Positions 44,492 to 55,794 of a stretch of 64,000 nucleotides of DNA are shown here, one piece after another. Numbering within the stretch: position 1 is the first letter of the stretch; each line of letters opens with the position of its first letter. The stretch comes from Mycteria americana (taxonomy: Eukaryota > Chordata > Aves > Ciconiiformes > Ciconiidae), in assembly GCF_035582795.1 (NCBI RefSeq), contig NW_027445624.1:2157089-2221088 (forward strand), in the 5' to 3' direction. The notes under the pieces were generated by a model. It made no database searches, had not been told where the DNA came from, and worked only from the letters and a program-made list of their open reading frames with translations. Made by a program: the position numbers and the translations under genes.

Positions 44492-45060
44492 GGATGCGCA
44501 AGAAGACCGAGCCCCAGCCATCACCCAGGCCCTGCCAGGTTCCAGTAAACCCCATGGATGCAGAGGCAGCGCAAGAGCTCATCCCACACCCAGAAGCTGC
44601 CCCACTGCAACCTCCCAGACAGCCCGGGACTCGCTCCAGCAACGGCGAACTCCATCAACGCCGCCCGCTTCCGGGCTTTGAATCCTCTCTGAGGACCTCA
44701 CGAGCCCCGTCCTCTTCCAGGAACACCAAGGGGATTGCCACGGGGGGGACACCAGGCTGCCCCTCATGTCACGGGCACTCCCAGCACAGCAGGGAGGAGA
44801 GGAAATCTTAGGGCATAGTGTCCGAGCTTAGGCGAGTCCTAACTTGCATGCAAAGCCTAAGAGGGTTGAACGCAGGCTCCCAGCCACCCATTCCCCTTGC
44901 TCCATCCCAGAGCCCAAGCAGACATTTGGACCTCCTCCTCCTCCTCCTCCCACCCACTGGGGTCCCTGTCGTCGCTTGCTGGGGTCCGAAGGAGTCATTC
45001 CACAGCCCCCGTGCCCAGGGCTGCTTGCGTGGGGTGCAGAGGAGGGATTAGGGGAAGGGA
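44492..45060. other. GBP intron 1, distal part
   Basis: No repeat or gene is recognised. A short CCT-rich low-complexity patch lies near 44930-44950. Confidence 0.4.
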
Positions 45061-45065
45061 CTCAC

Positions 45066-45103
45066 CGTCGTCTTCGCTACCCGCCCTGGGCTGCAACAGC
45101 TTT
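45066..45103 (-). other. GBP: Proposed non-coding first exon of GBP
   Basis: A consensus donor (CGACG|GTGAGT, exon end at 45066) lies about 60 nt downstream of the TATA-like box on the minus strand. The coding-exon acceptor is at 41073, which would give a first intron of about 4 kb. The transcription start near 45103 is estimated from TATA spacing only. Confidence 0.5.
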
Positions 45104-45126
45104 GCTGCAGCCTGGGTCCTGCCCTG

Positions 45127-45213
45127 CCTTTTATCCTGCGCCCTGGGCCGGCCCCTTTCTTCCTATTCCAGGAAACCGGGGGGGGGGGTGAGTCAGAGAG
45201 CGAAAGTGAAAGT
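45127..45213 (-). promoter_or_regulatory. GBP: Proposed interferon-responsive GBP promoter (TATA, GAS, AP-1, ISRE)
   Basis: Read on the minus strand, a GATAAAAGG TATA-like box (45127-45135) is preceded by a perfect STAT-type GAS palindrome TTCCAGGAA (45166-45174). An AP-1 site TGAGTCA (45189-45195) and an ISRE-type core GAAAGTGAAAGT (45202-45213, plus-strand reading) lie further upstream. GAS and ISRE elements just upstream of the start are the known mark of interferon-induced GBP genes. The distance to the first coding exon is about 4 kb. Functional assignment is inference. Confidence 0.6.
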
Positions 45214-45249
45214 CAGGGACTAGGAGGGAGGAACAAAACCCCACCGTTG

Positions 45250-45778
45250 GCCAGTGGTTTGACCCCGGCCAGCAGCTAAGCACGAAAACCCGGGGCAGGT
45301 GAGATAAAGGTGGTTTAATCAGTGAAGGAAGGAGAATGAAAAGCAAGCAACGCAAAAGCAAACACTCCCCACCTCCCAGCTGCCCAGCCAGTTTGAGAGT
45401 TACACCCACCTCGGGAGATATCCTCTCACCCCTTCTTCTCTGAGCCCACTTTTTATTGCTGAGCATGACGTTACCTAGTGTGGAAGGCTGGTGAGATGTG
45501 GAACAAGCTGCCCGGAGGAGCCCCATGGAAGCTGCGGGTGGCCCATCACTGGAAGTGCTCCAGGTCAGGTTGGATGGGGCTTTTCAGCAACCTGATCTAG
45601 GGCAAGATGTCCTTGCTCGCGGCAGGGGGGTTGGACTAGATGATCTTGGAAGGTCCTGGCCGTGTCCCCTCCCAACCCACGCCCAGCCTGCTCGCTGCTG
45701 GGGCAGAGTGGGAAAGAAGAGAAGGCCTTGATGTCGTGCAAGCGCCGTTCAGCAGCAGCCAAAATATTTGTATGTCAT
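45250..45778 (-). mobile_element. Antisense LTR split by a CR1 insertion
   Basis: The LTR family blocks occur on either side of a CR1 copy. The left part (45250-45484) holds the LTR end and 'ggtggtttaatcagtgaagg'. The right part (45658-45778) holds the 'cctcccaacccacgcccagcctg' block through to a truncated U3. It begins about 40 bp upstream of the proposed GBP promoter elements. Confidence 0.72.
45485..45657 (+). mobile_element. CR1 3' fragment nested in the LTR
   Basis: A sense CR1 terminus: 'tggaagtgctccaggtcagg', then 'ggttggactagatgatcttg', ending at 'aggtcc'. It divides the LTR into two collinear halves, so it is the younger insertion. Confidence 0.85.
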
Positions 45779-46320
45779 TGTCCTGGTTTAACCCAGCAGG
45801 CAGCTAAACACCCACACAGCCGCTCACCCACTGCCCCCCCACAGTGGGATGGGGGAGAGAATGGGGGAGAAAAAAAAAAAAAAAAACGGTAAAATTTGTG
45901 GGTTGAGATAAAGACACTTAATACGACAGAACAGGAAGGGCAGATAATAATGATAAAAGAATATACAAAATAAGCAATGCACAATGCAATTGCTCACCAC
46001 CCGCTGGCCGATGCCCAGCCCGTCCCCGAGCAGCGACAGCTCCTCCCCGGCCAGCTCCCCCCAGTTTCTATACTGGGCATGACGTCACGTGCTATGGAAT
46101 AGCCCTTTGGCCAGTTTGGGTCAGCTGTCCTGGCCGTGCCCCCTCCCAGCTTCTCGCTGGCAGAGCAAGGACTGAAAAGTCCTTGCCCAGTGCGAACGCC
46201 GCTTAGCGACAGCCAAAACATCGGCGCGTTCTCAGCACGATTCCCCTGCTGACTCCAAAACGCAGCCCCGTACCCGCTACCAGGGAGAAAATTAACTCCA
46301 CCCCAGCCGAAAGCAGGGCA
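45779..46320 (-). mobile_element. LTR, antisense, nearly complete
   Basis: It carries the same family blocks: 'tgtcctggtttaacccagca', a 17-A run near 45870, 'gagataaagacacttaatac', then '...ccccagccgaaagcagggca'. It directly follows the truncated end of the preceding LTR. A further 35-bp remnant of the same terminus may lie at 46354-46388. Confidence 0.78.
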
Positions 46321-47560
46321 GTCATCAACACGTCCCTAGCACCACGGGCTCGCGATGAAGGGAGTTAACTCCGTCCCAGCCACGCGTGCTGTGCCGCGGT
46401 TCCCCCTTCCCTCTTGTACCCGCCACGCGGGTCCCCCACCTCCCCATCCCTACCGCCCCGACGCGACCCCCACGTTGCCCCGTCCCCTCTTGGAGCACCA
46501 ACTCGCGTGCTTCCTCTGCTCCTCCACCCGCGGACGTGTCCCCGACGGCAGCGCTCTCACGCACACCCCGACAGTCCTGCCACGGCCCCTGCTGCTCTCC
46601 CACATGCGCGTGTGTCCCCCCCCCCCAGAGACCTCTCCCCACGCCCCTCGAGGACATGCCACCACCCCCGTGAGCCGCTCATCCGAGGGCTTGCCAAGAA
46701 ATACCCCGGCCGGCCCCTAAACCCCTCCGCCCCACCACGCACACCGCCTCTCCCCGTGTCCCCCTCTTGCGGACGCGCACGTGGTCCCCTCGCGCTCGCG
46801 TCCCTCGTGCTGCCCGCTCACGAGGACGCACCCCACCCACACACGTACTCCTCAGCATCCCCCCCCCCAAGCAAGCCTCAGCCCCCGTTCTGCCACGGGC
46901 ACCCCCTTCCCCCAGCATCCCCTCACGCAGACGTGCCCCGGACCCCATTTCCCTCACTGAGCCCTACCCCGTCCCTCTTCCCCTCTCGAAGGGATGCCCT
47001 GGCCCCCTTGAAAATACCTCCCATCCCCCATGGACCCCTCCATCCCCCCCTCGCACATCCCCCTTCCCCTTACGGCCCCATCCTCCGCACGTCCCCACGC
47101 CCGTTTCCCTCGCGCAGGGGCAGGAGCCATCCCCCTCACGCGTGGGCACCCCCCCCCCGCCCGTTTCCCCCCCCCCGCTCTCCCATCGACACGCCCACGC
47201 CCCATCGCCCCCCACCCAAGCGTGCCCTCCTGCGCCCAGATGCCAGCCCTCCGACCCACCCCACGCGTCCCCTGGGCCGTCTCGATGCTTGCCGCAAGCA
47301 CCCGGCGCTGTCACGCTCATCCCGCAGGCACCCCACGCCCGTGGGTCCCCTCAGGAGCCTGGGACCCTCGTCACCCCTGACACCCCAGCCTGGATCCAAG
47401 GACCCCCTCGCTGGCTGGTCCAGCTTGAGGTTTGCTGGTGAGCGCACACCACGACTGAGGAAGACGCAGACGTCTATCCCCCCGCCAGCACCGGGGACGT
47501 GGGCCGTCACCCATGGGCCCGCTCCAGACGTGGGCACCGAGCCCCTCACTCACACCAGTC
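46321..47560. repeat. GC-rich, CpG-containing degenerate repeat region
   Basis: The plus strand is C-rich with recurring motifs such as CCCTCACGC, GACGTGCCC and CACCCCC at irregular spacing. This suggests a decayed minisatellite. Long open frames on both strands (up to 385 codons, Pro/Arg/His-rich) follow from the lack of A/T-rich stop codons and do not resemble a protein. Confidence 0.5.
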
Positions 47561-47765
47561 CTTCCCAGTAGCTGGTTTTTGGGACACACACCATTCCCAC
47601 CCCAGTGACTGGTGGCTGAGACCCCCCCACACACCCGCCACAGTAGCTGCACTGAGACCCCCTCCACTCAGGCACTGGGATCCCACTGGCTCCAGTAGCT
47701 GGTACTGGGATCCCCATTCACTCCAGTAGCTGGCACCCTTCCCAGTACAGTGCTCGGGATCTCCC
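47560..47765. repeat. Minisatellite with CCAGTAGCTGG units
   Basis: The core (C)CCAGTAGCTGG or CACAGTAGCTG plus a 'ctgggatccc' type segment repeats about five times at 30-60 bp intervals. Confidence 0.65.
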
Positions 47766-47899
47766 TCCTGGCTTACAGTCTCATCAGTTGCGATGTCCAA
47801 GCTGGTCCTCCTAGCAGCGGCACCTATAATCGCTCGGTGGCTCATGAGTTAACAAGACTGGCGAGGGTTGTTTCTCATCGCTGCCTGTGTTCGTGCTCC

Positions 47900-48570
47900 T
47901 CCCTTTCCTTCTCCTCCCAATTTTTGCGAGGCCCTTACAGTATTCAACGCCTTCTTTCCCTCAGCCTTCAGCAACAAGGTCTCCCAGGCCTCTGTGATGT
48001 GTGATAGGGTTCAGCAGTGGATGAGGCTTGAGTCAGGGACGTCAGGAGAGAACGTGGCCTGAAGAAGTCCCTGGGCGTGCGGGGCTGAATGCCACGACGC
48101 CGTGAGAAGGGACTGATGTCCTTGCAAGGCTGCTTCCTATCAGCTTTGAAAGGTCATGGAGGTTGGGAGAGGTCCTAGACGACCAGTGAAAGAAAGGTGT
48201 TGTACCCATCATCAAACACAGCCAGAAGGTCCATATGGAGAAATTCAGTCCAGCCAGCCTCACCTCCTCCAGTCTCTGGTAGCACTCCTCCCGTAAGGAG
48301 ACCTCCTAAAACCTCTGGGCACATCACAAATGAGAAGGTGGTTTGGAACAGCCAGCGTGGACTAAATCACGCCTCGCCAACCTCCTCGCCATCTGTGACG
48401 AACCGCTTAGAGTTGGGGACAAGGCAATAGCAACAGGAGTAAGTTACCTTGACTTTGGCAAGGCTTTCAAGTCTCCCACGATGCTCTTTGTACCCAAGTA
48501 GGAACACTGTGGTCTGGATACACAACTCGGTTGGTAGAAAGCTCGTTGGATGATGGGGCTCAGAGGGTAC
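47900..48570 (+). mobile_element. Ancient CR1-like RT fragment, sense
   Basis: Diverged blocks follow the CR1 ORF2 order: an 'AVFNAFFPSAFSNK' type stretch (47930-47980), 'ggtgttgtacccatcatcaa', '...agcctcacctcctcc', '...tgactttggcaaggctttc' and 'gatggggctcagagggtacc'. All frames are broken. Confidence 0.6.
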
Positions 48571-48574
48571 CTGC

Positions 48575-51395
48575 TGAAACTACAGCTCTCCTCCCAGCCT
48601 CAGATAGGGTGAGCGTTCAGCCTTTGATAGAGCTCACCACCAGCTTTGGGCCTCACGCCCAAGCGACCTGGCTCCGAGCAGCCCCAGTCCCAGTGCGCTG
48701 GGAGGGCTGCTACTGGCCTCACCCCATCCACGGGCTGGGCCTCGACCAGAAGGACTTGGACCCCCCCGGAGCAATGGCAGAGATGGGGGCTTCTGTACAT
48801 CACATCTTCCCTCTTCGCTGAGGGACTCCTCCTGAGCTGCTTTTCCTCCGTTGACTCATACGCTTAAATCCAGCGGGTCACCACCTCCACCTGAGGTCGC
48901 GACGGGACTGGGGGGCCAGGAAGGTGGCAGGCACCCACACCCGCCTTCACTGATTCTTCCAGGCCCGTTCCCTTGGCCACGCTTGTGTTGGGTAGCGTCA
49001 AGGCCCTGAGGGCACCAGTAGGGCTTAATGGCCCTCACCAGCCTCACCTGGAGAGCCACACCCCATGCCCATGGTCCCAGGAGCTCATTTAAGCTCAGGC
49101 CTGGGCCTTTGACATCTGTCTGTGCTTTGGTGAAGGAGTACCAGCCAGAAAGCAACGGGGGTTGCTGAGAAATGAGGCTTGGTGAGAAAAGCTCATTGAG
49201 ATGGTATGGGGTCACCTGCCAAATCCCACTGGACAACTGCATTTAATGCTTCCTAGCAGGAATATCAGTCACCTCCCCTTGTTCACGGTGAAGCAGATGA
49301 TGTCAGGGTGAAAACGGGGCCAAGCGGGAATTTCACTGAAATCCTGGTTGGACACAGCCCTAAAATCGAGGGCTGCGATGAGGTGACGCTTCTGATTCTC
49401 CAGGCATTCCTACAGTGTCCCTGTTTTGGGAAACAGCACCATCTGGTTGCAGCATTGTTTTATGAGATTTACTCAACTTTCGCGGACTTTGGACCCTCTT
49501 GTGACTTGGGCTCCCCTACGACATCAGGAGAAAGGAGGTTCCTAACGATTTGCAGGTGCAATTTGAGGAGAAGCGGGGAAAAGTTCTGCAAAACATCTAG
49601 CAGAAGATAATATCTCCAAAGACAAAGGCTATTTCCCGTTTCTGCAATGCCTTTCTTACTTCCCCAGGAGCTCCTGGTGGACACGGAGTCTTTTATGGAG
49701 TCCTGCACGGGACAGAAGCCGGCCTTTGAGTCTGTGGTCTTGGATGAGACGTCCCTTCCACCCAAAAGGGTTGTCCTTGATCACTCAGAATGAGATTTAA
49801 ATGCAGGACATAAAGTAAATCTAAATTCTTTATCTGATGGTTGGCGCTGCCTTTTCACACCAGAGCATCTGCCCCCAGAATATTGGCAGTGAGATGTCCA
49901 AGCCCTTGCCTGGCTCAGCCCCTGCTACCTGATTTGGCCACCAACGGCCTCACCAAGACCCTTGGTGAGACCCTTTCCCTACCCAGAAAATTTAACCCTT
50001 TCTTTCAGATTCCTTAGCGTAGAGGAGAAGATCCACCTCCCAGCCTGAAGGGAAAGAGCCCTGCAAAGCCATGCAAACGTATGTGAATACTGCAGGAGGT
50101 CTGCTGCCACGTCACGCCCTGGAAGCGTCCCAAGGAGGTGTCCACCTCCTCTGGTTTCCCCGGCGAGGATACTCATTCTCTGAATTTCAGACTCCTTAGG
50201 ATCTGCTCATCACCACTGAAGGACCAGGGAGGTTTTCAGTTTATCCATCGGGAGCCGCCCAAAAATTGTGCTGAAGTAAACCAAATTTCAAAATTAGGAT
50301 GAAATTCGCCTTGAGGGGGTGGGAAATTGGTCACTAGGTGCATGTGAGCATTGGTGTCTCAGGGAAAGGACATCTCCAGAGACAGGGCTGTATCTCGGTC
50401 CCTGCTCTGGTGGTCTTCCCAAGGGCAGAGGGACACGTGGCCATCACCATCAGCAATGCCCGCTATTGCTCTCACTGCCCCCCCTGCAGTGACACGTGTG
50501 TTAGGAAGGGAGGAGGTGTGGTTTCTGGTCCTAAAATCGACTTAAAATGAAAAATAAAGATAGTTGGTGCCTGCTCAGAGATGGAGCGACCAGCCCGTGC
50601 CTTGCTGTGGATTGCTCTGCAGGCAGAAATGAACAGAAACCCCCCAAAAACCCCCAAAACAACCAACATGTGCTTACGTCACGGTTATCTGTATGGATGT
50701 AAGGGATAAATCTTTCCGTCTGAGTCACCTTTCATCTGCCAGGAAGCCCAGAACAGCTCTGGGACACTCACGACTGCCCCAGGAGAGACCTCCAAGTCTC
50801 TGCTTCTCAAGGGCTTCTCCGTGCGGCTCACCACCCGCACATATATTCCATATAAACAGGACTGCAAATATGTTAAGAGTTAAATCAAACAAAATCCTTT
50901 CATTGTAAACAACCTTTTTAAAGCCACCTTTAATTGCCTTAGACAAGCGGGACTTGCAAAACAGGAGAGCAGTAGGTTGCGTTTGTCCCCAAGTGGTTTT
51001 GAGTTTGCAATTCGTCACGAGAGGAACAAATCGAAAGGGAATCGATCCAAGACCTTCTCGGACCAGCCCCAAAGTCATCAACGGAAGAGGCAAAGTCATG
51101 ATTAGAAGAGGAGTCAATGTCCCCAGGGTGGGGGACCCGTGTCAGACCGATTCGCCTGCTGCTTCTCGCGGAGTTGCCCGCGTCTGCGCTTCGAGGGCAC
51201 TGGAGCTGCCGTCGCTCTTGCTTCTGCGTGCTCTTGAGTTCGCAGCGCTAAAAGTTCAATCAAAACACTCCAGCCAAGCAAGGTCTGCCATGCCCAGGGA
51301 GCGTGAAAGACGTGACAGCCGGGGGAATGACTCATCGTCCTGGAAAAAGTACAGCTACTGTTTGGAAAGCAGCGAGGAACTAGCAAAGGGAAAAA
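48575..51395. other. Unassigned intergenic DNA
   Basis: I recognise no gene, RNA or named repeat. Short open frames on both strands lack known features. Confidence 0.4.
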
Positions 51396-51401
51396 AAAAA
51401 A

Positions 51402-52391
51402 TTAGCGATAACCACTCCTGTAGCTGAAACCAGAGCCTGGCCAAAAACTCGCGTTCCTGATGACGAAGCTTTTCCTCAGGGATTTCCAAAGGGCCGCCTT
51501 TAAGTCTTTGCTTCGCAGACTAAAAATGATGGGACTGAGGAAAGGGGTGAAGACGGTGTAGGACACATCGATGAGAGCGCTCGCTCCCGCAGCGCGGGGC
51601 GATTTGCAGCGCAGGTAGATAACGGAGGCGCAGCCGTAATGCACCACCACTACGGCGACGTGGGAGGCGCAGGTGGAGAAGGTTTTGCGCCTCCCCTCCG
51701 CCGAAGGCATCTGCAGGATGCGGCCAAGGATGAAGGCGTAGGAGAGAAGGATGAGCAGAAAGCAACCCAACAAGGCAGTCACGCAAAGGACATTGACCAC
51801 GGTGGCAACCATCTCACCACCGGCACAAGCCAGCTGGAGCAGGGGGGGCACGTGGCAGAAGAAATGGTCAATCTGGTGGGACTGGCAGAAGGGTAACTGG
51901 AAGACAGAGCAAGTCACCAGCAGCCCCAGGAGACCCCCACCCAGCCACGAGGCGACTACCAGCTGGACGCAGACACGGGAGGTCACGAGGGCGTTGTAAC
52001 GCAAGGGGTGACAGACGGCCACGTAGCGGTCGTACCCCATCACCGTCAGGAGGAAAGAGTGCATGAAGCCAAACGTGAAGGAGAAATGCATTTGTGCGGC
52101 ACAGCCCAGGAAAGAAATGGCTCGAGTTCCCGTCGCTAACCCAGACAGCATCTTTGGGGTGATGGAGAAGGTGTAGCAGAGCTCTGAGAAGGACAGGGCA
52201 CCTAGGAAGAGATACATGGGCGTGTGCAGCCCTCGGTCCACCCTGATAACAACCATTATCGCCATATTTCCAGTCAGGGTCACCACGTGCATGAGGAGAA
52301 ATAGCACAAACAACACAACCTGGAGCTCAGGGAAGTGGGAAAACCCGGTCAAAATGAAGCCTGGCGGGGCGGTTCGGTTGTCCCTTGGCAT
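51402..52391 (-). CDS. Olfactory receptor, family 10-like (OR10H-like), intact
   Basis: A single-exon odorant receptor of 329 residues if translation starts at 52391 (MPRDNRTAPP). An upstream in-frame ATG at 52415 would add eight residues. The 52391 start places the N-glycosylation site NRT at the usual distance from FILTGFS. Motifs seen: GN in helix 1, LHTPMYLF, the family-typical HSFLLTVMGYDRYVAVCHPLRYN around helix 3, PPLLQLAC, LLGCFLLILLSYAFI in helix 5, KTFSTCASHVAVV in helix 6 and PIIFSLRSK in helix 7. PIIFSLR and the GYDRYVA/CHPLRYN wording point to OR family 10, OR10H in particular. The C-tail is about 15 residues longer than usual. It differs clearly from the three family-14-like receptors to the left. 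Confidence 0.92.
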   Translation of the reverse strand: MPRDNRTAPPGFILTGFSHFPELQVVLFVLFLLMHVVTLTGNMAIMVVIRVDRGLHTPMYLFLGALSFSELCYTFSITPKMLSGLATGTRAISFLGCAAQMHFSFTFGFMHSFLLTVMGYDRYVAVCHPLRYNALVTSRVCVQLVVASWLGGGLLGLLVTCSVFQLPFCQSHQIDHFFCHVPPLLQLACAGGEMVATVVNVLCVTALLGCFLLILLSYAFILGRILQMPSAEGRRKTFSTCASHVAVVVVHYGCASVIYLRCKSPRAAGASALIDVSYTVFTPFLSPIIFSLRSKDLKAALWKSLRKSFVIRNASFWPGSGFSYRSGYR

Positions 52392-52683
52392 TTGTGCTTT
52401 GTCCGAGAAGGGCACAACATTTTAACCAGCAGCTCGGCCTCCCGTGGAGGAAACAGCACCTACGTCAGGCTTCAGTTCTTGCTTCCTACCTATCTCCCGC
52501 AAGAAATAACGTGGAAATCGATGTGCACGTCTTGAGATCTACCAAACCTTTTCTTTGCCTAGCAATATCTCACGTACCTTCAAGAGCTTCTGTCCCGGCA
52601 CAGCTGAGAAGAACCCGGTGACGTCACTAATTTACATTAAACTCAGTCCTGGCCCATGCTGATGCTCAACGGCCAAGCCAAGA

Positions 52684-52815
52684 ACGTCACAGAACCATTT
52701 TGGTTGGAAAAGACCCTTAAGATCATCGAGTCCAACCGTAAACCTAACGCTGCCAACTCCACCACTAAACTACGGCCCCGAGCGTCACCTCTACACGGCT
52801 TTCAAACGCCTCCAT
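52684..52815 (-). mobile_element. CR1 3' terminus, antisense
   Basis: 'ttttggttggaaaagaccct' and 'ccaaccgtaaacctaacgct' match the 3' ends of the CR1 copies at 21466 and 32921. It lies about 0.3 kb upstream of the family-10-like OR. Confidence 0.88.
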
Positions 52816-52819
52816 GGTC

Positions 52820-55794
52820 CTCTTTAGCCAAAGTCCTGGTGTCTTCTGTGATGGTTGGTACCAAGACTTTGCAGGCAACAGAGTTACTCCGATACATCTG
52901 TGAGGACCAACCCGTAAGAGCACGAGGGGCTGCTTCACGCGAGCAGAAGACGAGCGCGGCGAGCTGCAGCCTGGCGTGAGGACTGATTTTTGGGATATTC
53001 CCTTCTCAAGGCTGAATTTCCCCGTGGACGCTCGATCCTGGGTCAAGCACAAAGCATCTTCTCGTTCTCCACCGCTTGAGGGGTTGTGCCACGTTAGCTG
53101 GGTCCCCCGTGCGCAAGAGTCACCGACTGCAACTGGAAAGAAGAAGACAGAGGGGCAGGAAGGGCGTTGGGTCCTCGGCGGGGTCAGGGGACGGGGCAGC
53201 GAGACGGCTGGGTTCATCGCGGCCGGCTGTAGACCTCCGCCAGCCTCTCCACGCTCCCCTTGCTCCCACCGGGGACCTGCGCCCACCGGCGCTGCTCCTG
53301 GGGCTTTCTGGAGGGGGGCGGACACCCTACCTGTTCCGCACCGGGATGAACTCGGATCCTTCACCCCATCAGCAGATCTGGGCAAGGGGTGGGACGGCAG
53401 CGGGGAAGAGCGGCACGGTCAGCAGTCCCACCGCACTCTAGGAGAGGCAACCAAGCGACATCTTAAGGGGATGTCTCGCCTCCGTCTGGATGCCCACCAG
53501 GTCTCTCCTCCTAGAGGGGAAGAGGCGCTGCTCGCAGGAGCTCGTGCGACCGCGGCAGTCGCTTACCTTCAGAGGGGGTGGCTCACGCTGCTCCAGGGGT
53601 CCTCGTGCTCCAGGAGGTCCAGCTCGAGGGACGTCTCTAGGCATCGGGGATGGTGGAAATTAGAGGAGATGCAGTTTGATGGTCTTGGAACTGTAGGAAT
53701 TCCTTAATACCTTTAAAACTGTTTTTTTTCCTGCTGCTGCTGCTGCTGTCAACCCCCAGGCTTCGGGAGGAGAAGCCGTTCCCTGATCTTCAGCAGGACT
53801 CGGCCGCCCAACCCGATGGCAACGATGAGGTGATGAGCACTCGCTCTTCCAGGAAGGACGGACACACCAGGCAACAGCCTGATCAGCCCAGCGACGGTCC
53901 CATCTGCCTTTTCCCTCCGTGTCCAGCCACCAGTGTGGCTTCTACAGAGGGACTTAAATGGTTTGTAGGCACGGGGGTGGGTGGAGGCACCGGGTTGGGT
54001 GTCATCATCCAAGGTCAGATGACGCCTGGCTCTTACAGAGGTCCCAGGCGGCAGCAGGGGCTGAAGATCTCACGCTCCCTTGGTGCGGAAGCGTAGGGAC
54101 GTGTAGGAGCTCAAGCCTGGCACCGGAGCTTGAAGAACCAGCCCGTGGGGAGGTGGAGACACGGCTCCCTCTGTCACGTCTCCGGAGGTGGAGCATCCCA
54201 CGTGGGGTCACGCCAACGGGAATCCTGGTGCTTCTCCAGAGGTTGGCGACGTGCAGCACCGTCTGCTCGCCGTAAAGAGGATTAAACGTCTGCCTGGGGT
54301 CCGGAGGTGACGCTGCCGCCCGAGGAGAAACGCTGCTGCAGCTCCAGCAGACAGGACCACCTCGGTTTTCTTGAAGAACTCAAGGGTTGAGCTCTTTCAG
54401 CTTGAAAAAGCCACGGGTTTGCGCAAAGAGCGGAAGGGAGGGGTTGCGGGCACGCGGCTCCTGGCACAACATCACCTTCCACACGCGCCACGGCCACCCG
54501 GCCCTCTTCCAGGACCGCACTCGAATAGCCCAGCCGGGAGGTGCCACCTCCCACCCCTCGCACGGGGCACGCGGCTCGTAGGGTCTCCTGGGGTGGCACA
54601 GGTCCTCTCCAGGGCTCCAAGAGAGTTTAACGTCGCGTTTTAAGACTAATTCTGAAAAACGCAACGATGCACCCAAAACCATGAGAGGGTTGGGTTGGGC
54701 TACCCAGGTCTCCAGTGGAAACCCACGGCCTCTTCTGTTTCCTTCTCAGGGTGTAAGGTGAGGACTCATCTCTCACTCCAGAAGTCCTCTGTGGAGGTAT
54801 CTCCACCTGAGCCAGTCCCTCAGGTCTTCAGAGAGCTGGAGAAGATCTGGGCCAAGGGCTCTGGGGCACAAATAACCTCCAAGATATAGGTGGCCACTTG
54901 TAGGGTCTCATGCTCCAATCTACCCCTTGGTGACTACCCAGAGAGCCCGGGTGACCACCTCAGAAGCAGATCTGGTGCATGGAACAAGCCTCTAGGCCAA
55001 TGGCCTCATCACAGATATCTCCAGCATCAGCCAGAGCTTCTCGTCAAGCTCTCTGGGACTGGATTTAGTGGTCTAGTGCTCTGCCAGGTGTAGGACAGCC
55101 TGAGAGCTTCTCAAAGGTTGTCTTAGCTAGGTCCATCACCTTGGGACCTGCAAGACCAGCTCCATCTCAGCGTGTGGTTGTTGGAAGGTGCCTTCAGCGC
55201 CGCAGCGCCAGCAGAGATGACGGGATTTCGCTGTGAGTCCCCGCTTTCTGCACAGACCTCCAGGATGGAGAGGACCATCCCTGCTCCAGGTCTGGCTTAA
55301 CCCCAGGGCTGCAGAGGAACCCGTGGGGAGAAACCCTTCCCCACATCTGCGTGACCACGCAGCTCCTGGTTTGCCTCCCCATGTCTCTGGAGGGGTGGTG
55401 AGCACCCATCCCCATGCGGCTCCTTAACTTCACAGACCTCCGTCCTGGTGGCCATCCATCCTGGTGGCCATCCATCCCTTGCACCTTCCCCACCGTTGCC
55501 CACCCCGGCTGCCTTCACCTGCCCCAGACCACACTTGAAGGCAACTTTTGGGGAGCAACGTGGAGACGCCGATGAGGTTCTGAGGGGAGGGAGCGGCGGG
55601 AGGAAGCTGGTGGAGCTCCCACGGGTCCTGCAGGACTTGGGGCAGGAGAAGGGGCCCAGGAGAAGAAGGGGCGGCGCCAGGGGACAGCGAGGACGACGCC
55701 AGGGGGACCTGGGGAGCTGCCGGCGCGGCGCAGGGGTGGCCGCAGCCCTCGGGGACAGAGGGCAAGGCTGGAGGGGTGACCTCCTGCAGCACGG
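52820..55794. other. Unassigned intergenic DNA
   Basis: No gene is recognised. A (CTG)6 microsatellite occurs at 53731-53748. Open frames are GC-driven and unsupported. Confidence 0.4.

Noticed and set aside
46414-47571. 385-codon Pro/Arg-rich open frame
   Set aside because: GC-rich DNA lacking stop words, also open on the other strand. No recognisable domain or splice structure.
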